Assembly (NCBI RefSeq): GCF_017726655.1
Contig: NZ_CP072309.1
Location: forward strand, 1,112,501 to 1,176,500
Origin: Agrobacterium tumefaciens
Lineage (GTDB): Bacteria; Pseudomonadota; Alphaproteobacteria; Rhizobiales; Rhizobiaceae
Reading direction: 5' to 3'
DNA: 64,000 nt
The notes beneath the pieces are model-generated. The model had not been told where the DNA came from and did not search any database. It saw only the letters and a list, made by a program, of their open reading frames with translations. Made by a program: the position numbers and the translations under genes. The number at the start of each line of letters is the position of its first letter. The stretch's first letter is position 1. Shown here one piece after another: positions 54,913-62,085 of the stretch.

Positions 54913-56988
54913 TTAGCGGTGCTTCCCGGAGCGAAGCAGGACCAGACTGCGTTCGACCAGATCATATGGAGAATCCCCCACCTCCCGCTCTTCCAGGAGA
55001 GGATCGGCGGTGGTCAGTACTTCAAACCAGCCGCCCTCAACCTCGGGCAGGGCGAACGGCACGTGTCCGTCATGTGGATTGAAGAGGATGAGAATGTCGT
55101 CCCAGCCCTCTTCCTCGTCATGATCACGGGAAACCCGTAGACCGATCGTGGTCGCGCCGGGATCAGCCCACTGTTCCTCCGTCTGTTCGGTCGCGGCGGG
55201 ATTGTACCAGGTCATGACCATGCCATCACGCCAGTCGTCGCGCCTCAGGATTGAATGGGAATGGCGCAATGCGATCAGTTTGCGGACGAAATTACGGAGT
55301 TGGTCGGCGCTTTCAGGCAGATTGTCCCAGTGGACCCAACTGAGTTCGCTATCCTGACAATAACCGTTATTGTTGCCCATCTGGCTACGGCCGAATTCGT
55401 CGCCTGCCAGCAGCATGGGCGTTCCGTGGGACAGGAACAACGTCGCCAGGAAGTTGCGCTTCTGGCGATCGCGAAGAGCGATGATTGTCTCATCGTCCGT
55501 AGGGCCCTCGACGCCAAAATTGAAACTGCGGTTGTCGCCATGACCGTCCTTGTTGTCTTCCCCGTTGGCCTCATTGTGTTTGTCGTTGTACGAGACAAGA
55601 TCGTTGAGGGTGAAGCCATCGTGGGCCGTCAGGAAGTTGACGCCCGACCAGGGGCGGCGGCCGCGCTTGTCGTATACGTCACCGGAACCAAGAATTCGCG
55701 CGGCAAAATCTGGCGTGGTCCCGTCTTTATCCCGCCAGTAGTCGCGCACGGTGTCGCGGTATTTGTCATTCCATTCAGCCCAGCCGGGAGGAAACCCGCC
55801 TACCTGGTATCCGCCGGGGCCAATGTCCCAGGGCTCACCGACCAGCTTCAGACGCGACAGAACAGGATCCTGGCCAACCGCATCGAAGAAACCGCTGCGC
55901 TGGTCAAAACCTTCAGGCTCGCGCCCGAGAATTGTTCCAAGATCAAACCGAAAGCCATCTATTTCCATCTCCTGCGCCCAATAGCGCAGAGAGTCCGTGA
56001 TCATCTGCAAAACCCTGGGGTGGGATGTATTCACGGTGTTTCCGGTGCCGGTATCATTGATGTAATACCGGGCCTGATCCGGCATCGTGCGATAATAGGA
56101 AAAGTTGTCGATGCCCCGAAAGGAGAGCGTCGGCCCCATCTCATTGCCTTCGGCCGTATGGTTGTAGACGACATCGAGAATGACTTCGATACCGGCATCG
56201 TGAAATGCACGGACCATGTCGCGGAAACCATCTATGCCGCGGGGTCCAAAATATCGGTTGGCCGGCGCGAAGAAAGCCAGAGTGTTATATCCCCAGAAGT
56301 TCTTCAGCCCCTTGTCCAATAGGTGGGCGTCGTCGGGGAACCAGTGGACGGGCAACAGCTCGATGGAGGTGATGCCAAGGCTTTTGACATAATCGACGAT
56401 ATTTTTATGACCGAGGCCCTCGAAAGTCCCGCGAAGCTCTTGCGGAACGGACGAGTGCAACTGCGTGAAGCCTTTGACATGGGTTTCGTAAAATATTGTC
56501 TTGGACCAAGGAATTTCGGGGCGGGTTGCACGAGGAGATTTGTCTGTAGATCCGACGATTCGGGCTTTTGGGACGAATTGCGCGCTATCGGTCTCGTCGA
56601 ACGAAAGATCCTTGTCCTCGCTGCCGATAACGTAAGCGAACTGGGCCTGTTGCCACGCAATATCGCCCACGAGCTCTCTGGCATAGGGATCCAAAAGTAA
56701 TTTGTTCGGATTGAAGCGGTGACCTTTTTCGGGGTCGAAAGGACCATGAACACGGTAGCCATAAAGTGCGCCTGCCTTCAGGCCCGGCACATAGCCGTGC
56801 CAGATCTCATTCGTATATTCGGGAAGATCGAAGCGATCGACCTCCTGAGATCCGTCTTCCGAATATAAGCAGAGTTCCACCCGCTCCGCATGCGCGCTGA
56901 ACAGCGCGAAATTCACACCCTTATCGTCCGCTGTCGCGCCGAGTTGACGATAGTCACCGGCGACGATACGGGAATTTCTGCTGATCAT
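54913..56988 (-). CDS. glgX: Glycogen debranching enzyme GlgX
   Basis: A 691-residue GH13 isoamylase-type enzyme: an N-terminal carbohydrate-binding domain (GATADDKGVNFALFSAHAERVELCL, in pieces), the barrel with catalytic Asp in DGFRFDLG, Glu in VGEPWDIG and Asp in TAHDGFTL. It hydrolyses alpha-1,6 branches left by glycogen phosphorylase. ATG 56988 is preferred to the longer frame from 57066, which would cover the promoter. The EcfG-type promoter at 57069-57093 suggests stress-induced glycogen mobilisation. It is not accompanied by other glg genes here. Confidence 0.94.
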   Translation of the reverse strand: MISRNSRIVAGDYRQLGATADDKGVNFALFSAHAERVELCLYSEDGSQEVDRFDLPEYTNEIWHGYVPGLKAGALYGYRVHGPFDPEKGHRFNPNKLLLDPYARELVGDIAWQQAQFAYVIGSEDKDLSFDETDSAQFVPKARIVGSTDKSPRATRPEIPWSKTIFYETHVKGFTQLHSSVPQELRGTFEGLGHKNIVDYVKSLGITSIELLPVHWFPDDAHLLDKGLKNFWGYNTLAFFAPANRYFGPRGIDGFRDMVRAFHDAGIEVILDVVYNHTAEGNEMGPTLSFRGIDNFSYYRTMPDQARYYINDTGTGNTVNTSHPRVLQMITDSLRYWAQEMEIDGFRFDLGTILGREPEGFDQRSGFFDAVGQDPVLSRLKLVGEPWDIGPGGYQVGGFPPGWAEWNDKYRDTVRDYWRDKDGTTPDFAARILGSGDVYDKRGRRPWSGVNFLTAHDGFTLNDLVSYNDKHNEANGEDNKDGHGDNRSFNFGVEGPTDDETIIALRDRQKRNFLATLFLSHGTPMLLAGDEFGRSQMGNNNGYCQDSELSWVHWDNLPESADQLRNFVRKLIALRHSHSILRRDDWRDGMVMTWYNPAATEQTEEQWADPGATTIGLRVSRDHDEEEGWDDILILFNPHDGHVPFALPEVEGGWFEVLTTADPLLEEREVGDSPYDLVERSLVLLRSGKHR

Positions 56989-57068
56989 TATTGCCTCTGA
57001 AAAGTTCGACGGGGAAAGGAGGTCGTGGCATCTGGAGGAAAGACGAACTCGTTTTCCGCCACGCAAAC

Positions 57069-57093
57069 AACCTCCGCGCAGCCGAACGGTTCC
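57069..57093 (-). promoter_or_regulatory. EcfG-type promoter of glgX
   Basis: Exact GGAAC-N17-GTT on the minus strand, ending 80 bases before ATG 56988. Confidence 0.8.
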
Positions 57094-57199
57094 TCCCTGT
57101 CGTGAAGATTATTCGCGCTCAAGGCGCGAGCGACGTTTCAGTGCGCTCCGCATCAATGCTTTCCAACGACGTGTCATCCTGTGGCGGGGTTTCGGTGGG

Positions 57200-57328
57200 T
57201 CAGAACTCCTCCTCCCATTCCGCGCTCGCGGCGTGCCACTGCTCTTCATCCTGCCCATCAGGGCGGCCCGCCTGTTCCCATAGTTCATAAGCGCGTTTCG
57301 AAATCCATTCCTCGCGATCCGTACCCAT
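57200..57328 (-). CDS. 42-residue DUF2934 protein
   Basis: A tiny gene: 42 residues starting MGTDREEWISKRAYELWEQA and continuing GRPDGQDEEQWHAA, the diagnostic pattern of DUF2934 (R-A-Y-E-L-W-E-x-x-G-R-P-x-G-x-D-x-x-x-W). ATG 57328 has GGGAG about 7 bases upstream, and an exact EcfG-type promoter ends 41 bases upstream. The longer overlapping frame across it is a shadow. Function unknown; the family is common in rhizobia. Confidence 0.85.
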   Translation of the reverse strand: MGTDREEWISKRAYELWEQAGRPDGQDEEQWHAASAEWEEEF

Positions 57329-57369
57329 GTCGTTCTCCCTTGAAGGTTCGAGAAAATGTCGTCCTGTCC

Positions 57370-57394
57370 AACCTCAGCCCGAAAGGAAAGTTCC
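57370..57394 (-). promoter_or_regulatory. EcfG-type promoter of the DUF2934 gene
   Basis: Exact GGAAC-N17-GTT on the minus strand, ending 41 bases before ATG 57328. Confidence 0.82.
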
Positions 57395-57438
57395 GCCATG
57401 GCACACGAGCGCGCGCCAGATCGCCAAATGCAAAAATC

Positions 57439-57708
57439 TTAGCGGTGCTGACGTTGTGCCTGTCGCTTTTTAAACAGGACGATGCCGGAGAGACAGAAAC
57501 AGATGGAATTCGTCAGAATGATCGGCCATTCGCTCCGCAGAAAACCGAATGTCGCCCAAAGCGCAAATCCCGTCACGGTCAGGAAATACATGCGCGCCGA
57601 AATAGCTGCCGTGTCGCCTGTTCTCACCACCTTCCAGACCTGCGGTATGAAACTGGAAACCGAGCAAAACGAGGCGAGATAACCAACGATCAAACCAGCA
57701 TCCATCAC
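57439..57708 (-). CDS. SemiSWEET-type sugar transporter (PQ-loop protein)
   Basis: An 89-residue protein with three membrane helices and the PQ motif (SSFIPQVWKV) at the end of the first helix, as in bacterial SemiSWEETs, which work as dimers for sugar transport. The pattern TGDTAAISARMYFLTVTGFALW is the conserved second helix. ATG 57708 or 57705 may start it. An exact EcfG-type promoter ends 86 bases upstream. Confidence 0.87.
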   Translation of the reverse strand: MMDAGLIVGYLASFCSVSSFIPQVWKVVRTGDTAAISARMYFLTVTGFALWATFGFLRSEWPIILTNSICFCLSGIVLFKKRQAQRQHR

Positions 57709-58053
57709 TGTTCCTTTCCTGCGCAGTTCACAAAGAATCGTTTCTAACCATCAGCACCTTCGCAGGACGACGGCTCGAGCACAGCAATAGTGCGAACCGC
57801 GGTGGCCAGTCGTGGTTCCAAGCCTTTATATGCGCGGGTTAGGGAACTTGCGGACCATTTGCCCGATTTAAACGGCAGTTTGGTCTGATCTCGAGCTACG
57901 CGGCGCCGGATGGGGATTCAGCACCAGTCACTCAGCGATGAAATCATGGCCCTTGGCGGCGGACATCAAAAAGCCATGCCGCCGGGCGCCTACGTTCTTT
58001 TTGTCTACGCTCCTAGAGACTACTCCGTCTAATCGTGATTGACGTTCCTGAGC
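57709..58053. other. Intergenic region holding the SemiSWEET promoter, no other gene seen
   Basis: A stretch of 345 bases between SemiSWEET and the ABC-F gene. It contains the EcfG-type promoter at 57795-57819. No supported coding region was found in the rest on either strand. Confidence 0.6.
57795..57819 (-). promoter_or_regulatory. EcfG-type promoter of the SemiSWEET gene
   Basis: Exact GGAAC-N17-GTT on the minus strand, ending 86 bases before ATG 57708. Confidence 0.75.
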
Positions 58054-59676
58054 TCAGCTGCGCAGACCTGGTGCTTCCTGTCCCGTGCTCTCGACATATT
58101 CGGTGTAGCCGCCGCCGTACTGATGGATGCCGTCAGGTGTCAGTTCCAGCACGCGGTTTGAAAGCGCGGCCAGGAAATGACGATCGTGCGAAACGAAAAG
58201 CATTGTGCCTTCATAGTCGGACAGTGCCTTGATCAGCATTTCCTTGGTGTCGAGATCAAGATGGTTGGTTGGCTCGTCCAGCACGAGGAAATTCGGTGGG
58301 TCGAACAGCATGGCGGCCATGACAAGGCGCGCTTTTTCGCCGCCGGACAGAACGCGGCAGCGCTTCTCGACATCATCGCCAGAAAAGCCGAAGCAGCCGG
58401 CAAGGGCGCGCAGCGGTGCTTGACCGGCTTTGGGAAACCGTTCCTCAAGCCATTCGAGGATGGTGCTGTCACCGTCAAGGACATCCATGGCGTGCTGCGC
58501 GAAATAACCCAGCTTGACGCTGGCGCCGAGGGTAACATTGCCGGAATCCGGTTCTGCCGTTCCCGTCACCAGTTTCAGCAATGTCGATTTCCCGGCGCCA
58601 TTCACACCCATGATGCACCAGCGCTCCTTGCGGCGAACCATGAAGTCGAGGTCGTCATAGATCGTGCGGCTGCCATAGGTCTTGTTGACTTTCTTCAGCG
58701 CGACGACATCCTCCCCTGAGCGCGGGGCGGGCGCGAATTCGAATGCCACCGTCTGTCGCCGTTTCGGCGGCTCTACACGGTCGATCTTCTCAAGCTTCTT
58801 CACGCGGCTTTGCACCTGCGAGGCGTGCGAGGCGCGGGCCTTGAAACGCTCGATGAACTTGATTTCCTTCGCAAGCATCGCCTGCTGGCGCTCGAACTGC
58901 GCCTGTTGCTGCTTTTCGTTCTGGGCGCGCTGCTGCTCGTAAAAACCGTAGTCCCCGGAATAGGTGGTGAGGTTACCCGCATCGATTTCGATGATCTTGG
59001 TAACGATGCGGTTCATGAATTCGCGGTCATGCGAGGTCATGAGCAAAGCGCCATCGTAATTTTTCAGGAAGTCCTCAAGCCAGATGAGGCTCTCAAGGTC
59101 CAGATGGTTCGACGGTTCGTCGAGCAACATCACGTCGGGGCGCATGAGCAGAATGCGAGCAAGCGCCACGCGCATCTTCCATCCGCCTGATAGCTTGGAG
59201 ACATCACCGTCCATCATGTCCTGGGTGAAGCTCAGCCCGGCAAGAACTTCCCGAGCGCGGCCTTCCAGCGCATAGCCGTCAAGTTCCTCGTACCGCGCCT
59301 GCTCCTCGCCATAGCGCTCGATGATCGCGTCCATCTCGTCCATCCTGTCAGGATCGGACATCGCGGCCTCCAGCTCCCGCAGTTCGGCAGCCACGGCGCT
59401 GACGGGACCTGCCCCCTCCATGACCTCGGCAACGGCAGACCTGCCGGACATTTCGCCGACGTCCTGATCGAAATAGCCAACCGTCATGCCCTTCTCGACA
59501 ACGACCTGGCCTTCGTCGGGCTGCTCTTCCCCCGTTATCATCCGGAACAGCGTGGTCTTGCCGGCGCCGTTCGGGCCGACGAGGCCAATCTTCTCACCGC
59601 GATTGAGCGCGGCGGAGGCTTCGATATAGAGAATGCGATGGCTGTTCGACTTGCTGATATTTTCGATGCGGATCAT
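58054..59676 (-). CDS. ABC-F family ATPase (ribosome-associated type)
   Basis: A 540-residue protein with two ATP-binding cassettes and no membrane part. First: GPNGAGKTT, LSGGWKMRVALAR and LLDEPSNHLDLES. Second: GVNGAGKST, LSGGEKARLVMA and LDEPTNHLDLDT. A charged linker between them (residues ~240-315, with repeated Gln and Lys) is the P-site tRNA interaction region. Such proteins act on ribosomes, as translation factors or protection factors. ATG 59676 is used; the ribosome binding site is weak. Which subgroup (EttA, Uup, YbiT, YheS) was not settled. Confidence 0.92.
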   Translation of the reverse strand: MIRIENISKSNSHRILYIEASAALNRGEKIGLVGPNGAGKTTLFRMITGEEQPDEGQVVVEKGMTVGYFDQDVGEMSGRSAVAEVMEGAGPVSAVAAELRELEAAMSDPDRMDEMDAIIERYGEEQARYEELDGYALEGRAREVLAGLSFTQDMMDGDVSKLSGGWKMRVALARILLMRPDVMLLDEPSNHLDLESLIWLEDFLKNYDGALLMTSHDREFMNRIVTKIIEIDAGNLTTYSGDYGFYEQQRAQNEKQQQAQFERQQAMLAKEIKFIERFKARASHASQVQSRVKKLEKIDRVEPPKRRQTVAFEFAPAPRSGEDVVALKKVNKTYGSRTIYDDLDFMVRRKERWCIMGVNGAGKSTLLKLVTGTAEPDSGNVTLGASVKLGYFAQHAMDVLDGDSTILEWLEERFPKAGQAPLRALAGCFGFSGDDVEKRCRVLSGGEKARLVMAAMLFDPPNFLVLDEPTNHLDLDTKEMLIKALSDYEGTMLFVSHDRHFLAALSNRVLELTPDGIHQYGGGYTEYVESTGQEAPGLRS

Positions 59677-59797
59677 GACAGGGCCTGTGAATGGGAGCGG
59701 CCCTCCTATGCCATGGGCCGCTGCCGCTGTCACCTGCCGTGCAGGTTCTGACAGCCATGCATGGCATAAACCTCATCCGGGGAGATCGCGAGACCCG

Positions 59798-61036
59798 TCA
59801 ATTTGTCAGCGTGGCGATGCTGCCGGCGGCCTTGCGGGCGATTTCGCCAAACGCGGTCACGATCTGCTCCATGTTTTCAGGCGCATAATAATTGTCCGCA
59901 CTTGAGGCGCAATATTGCAGCAGCGCCTTGCCCTTATCGGGAGCCATGAAGGCGACGGTAAAAATTTTGATGCCGTCCTTCTTCGCGGTTTCGCAGGTGG
60001 TGCGCACGGACTGGTCAATGCTGGAATTCCACGACGCACTGTTTCCCGTCATCTCGCCATCGGTCATGAGAACGATATAGCGCTCGAAGGATTCACTGCC
60101 CTTGTCTTTGTGTGCCTTCGCTTCGGCGGGGTTGGATGTTTTAAGCGCGTTGTAGGCGGCGGTCAGGCTGCTGCGGGCATCCGTGCCGCCGGTGGGGAAT
60201 TCCGGGATCTGCTTGTCGACGTAGGTGACGACGCTGTTCGTCCCCCAGCTGAGGGGCTGGGCAGGATAGGTCTCGTGCGTATAGACAGACGCGCCCGTGC
60301 GGACGAGTTCCGAGCCGCCGTTCGCCGTGTAGGTCGGATCGGCCTTGTTCAACGTTGCGACAAGGAACCCGACTGCGGTTTTCAGCGAGGTGGCCTTGTT
60401 GACGTAACACGGCGATGACTTGGTAAGATTGGGATATTTGATCCAGTTGTCAGCAGTGTAGTTCTGGCAGGACGTTTTTTTGGTGTCGACTGTGTCCGTC
60501 TTGAACGACATGGAACCGGAACGATCGAGCGCCAGATACATGGAGATCGGCGCGCCCTTGTTGACGGTACTCTTTGCCGTGCCCGTTACGGAAACGTCGA
60601 TCGTGTGCGCCCCGATCAAACCGAGCAGCGGGTTAAGCTGGATTTTCTGGTTTATCTTGGTTTCAATGATGAAGGTCTTGCCGCGGGCGTTTTCGGTTGC
60701 CCCGACATTGGTGAGAGAATTCTCGTCCAGTTCCTTTTTCTGCTCCTCGGTCAGGCTCTGGTCCATCTGGCCCGCGATGAAGGCTTTGGCGATTTCCTTT
60801 ATCTGTTCATCGGTCAGTTTGCCCTCCCGCAGACGCGCTTCCGTTGCGGCGGCAAGTGCGGCGGAATCTGCCGTATTCTGCAGGTTCGCTTTCGCCTGCA
60901 TAACATTTGCGAGTTCCAAGCCGGCGCCTGCAACGCCCAGCAGGACCGGAAGCAATATAGCCGTCAACATGCCAAAATTTCCGCTCGTATCTGCAAAGAA
61001 ACGGCGCTTGAGGCTTCTGGACGGCAGGACGGTCAT
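59798..61036 (-). CDS. TadG-like pilus-assembly protein with von Willebrand A domain
   Basis: A 412-residue protein. The N-terminus has the TadE/TadG pilin-like membrane helix (SGNFGMLTAILLPVLLGVAG), followed by AKANLQNTADSAALAAA, the typical TadG repeat region. The C-terminal half is a von Willebrand A domain with the MIDAS motif ALDRSGSMS and downstream TGGTDARSS. ATG 61036 has only a weak ribosome binding site. Other tad genes are absent in this window, so it is an orphan and may serve envelope or adhesion functions. Confidence 0.88.
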   Translation of the reverse strand: MTVLPSRSLKRRFFADTSGNFGMLTAILLPVLLGVAGAGLELANVMQAKANLQNTADSAALAAATEARLREGKLTDEQIKEIAKAFIAGQMDQSLTEEQKKELDENSLTNVGATENARGKTFIIETKINQKIQLNPLLGLIGAHTIDVSVTGTAKSTVNKGAPISMYLALDRSGSMSFKTDTVDTKKTSCQNYTADNWIKYPNLTKSSPCYVNKATSLKTAVGFLVATLNKADPTYTANGGSELVRTGASVYTHETYPAQPLSWGTNSVVTYVDKQIPEFPTGGTDARSSLTAAYNALKTSNPAEAKAHKDKGSESFERYIVLMTDGEMTGNSASWNSSIDQSVRTTCETAKKDGIKIFTVAFMAPDKGKALLQYCASSADNYYAPENMEQIVTAFGEIARKAAGSIATLTN

Positions 61037-61203
61037 CGGGTGCTCACTATTAGAATATTCGACTGAGCGCAGGAAAGCCGCAAACGATGTAAAATACGCT
61101 AACATGACCGCTTCAATTTTACGCAGCGTTCAAATTGTTGCAGATTTTGAAGTATTTTCAAGAATTGCTTGAGGCGTTGTCCGCAATAATACAGATCGTA
61201 TCA

Positions 61204-62082
61204 TTATTGGACGGGGACGACATCGACCGCCTGTTTTATCTGCTGGTTACCGTAGCTCTTCAAGACGCCGATGACGGGAGCGACATCGGAATAGTCCCGG
61301 CCGTACCCGACGACGATATGGTCGCTTCCCGCGGCAATATCATTCGTTGGGTCCAGTTCCAGATAGCCGGTTGCTTCACCGCACCAGATGCGCACCCAGG
61401 CATGCATGGCATCCGCGCCTTCCAGCCGCTCTTTGCCAGGCGGCGGAATGGTGCGCAGGAAACCGCTGACGTAACCGGCAGGAATACCAAGGCTGCGCAG
61501 CGCCAAGATCATGATGTGCGAAAAATCCTGGCACACGCCGCGCTTGAGCTTGAAGGCTTCCGATGGTGTTGTGTCCACCGTCGTTGCCTCGCCATCATAC
61601 GTGAAGTCCTTGTGGATATGCTTGCAGAGCGAAAGAGCGATTTCGCGAATGGTCATTCCGGGTTCCACCATGTCCCGCGCATAGGCGGAGATCGCCGCAT
61701 CCGTTCCAATTCTAGGGCTTGGACCGACGAGATGGTGGGGTGACTGGAAATCCAGCGACCAGACATCCGCCAGTTCCTGTGGCAGGCGCGAAAGCTCCGG
61801 CGAAAAATCCGCGGTTAGTGCGATTGGCTCCACCATCACGCGGGCCTGCATTCGAATGTCGAGCTTCTCATGCGGCGAACGCAGATGCACTGATGTTGCA
61901 GACTGATGAAAGAAGTCCTCGAAGACGACACGCTCTTCCGGCGTCGGCAAAACATCGATGGATCCGGCGACCAGCCTTTGCCGACCAGGTATCGAGAGCG
62001 GCAGGATACGAATGATGTGGCGTGCGCCGTGGGCTGGCGTGTCGTAGGTATAACCCATATGCAGGGAAAGGTCGTAAAGCAT
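61204..62082 (-). CDS. Transglutaminase-like protein (bacterial N-terminal domain type)
   Basis: A 292-residue protein with the bacterial transglutaminase N-terminal beta domain (residues ~1-90) and a cysteine-protease-like core with catalytic Cys in GVCQDFSHIM, His in AMHAWVRIW and Asp in ELDPTND. It is 3 bases behind the ATP-grasp/alpha-E gene, and such trios are common in bacteria. They are predicted to make or process peptides, though the product is unknown. Confidence 0.9.
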   Translation of the reverse strand: MLYDLSLHMGYTYDTPAHGARHIIRILPLSIPGRQRLVAGSIDVLPTPEERVVFEDFFHQSATSVHLRSPHEKLDIRMQARVMVEPIALTADFSPELSRLPQELADVWSLDFQSPHHLVGPSPRIGTDAAISAYARDMVEPGMTIREIALSLCKHIHKDFTYDGEATTVDTTPSEAFKLKRGVCQDFSHIMILALRSLGIPAGYVSGFLRTIPPPGKERLEGADAMHAWVRIWCGEATGYLELDPTNDIAAGSDHIVVGYGRDYSDVAPVIGVLKSYGNQQIKQAVDVVPVQ

Positions 62083-62085
62083 CGG

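Noticed and set aside
55255..56322. 355-residue plus-strand frame opposite glgX
   Set aside because: Antisense shadow of glgX; no ribosome binding site.
57109..57399. 96-residue minus-strand frame over the DUF2934 gene
   Set aside because: Arg-rich out-of-frame translation; the true product in this place is the 42-residue DUF2934 protein in another frame.
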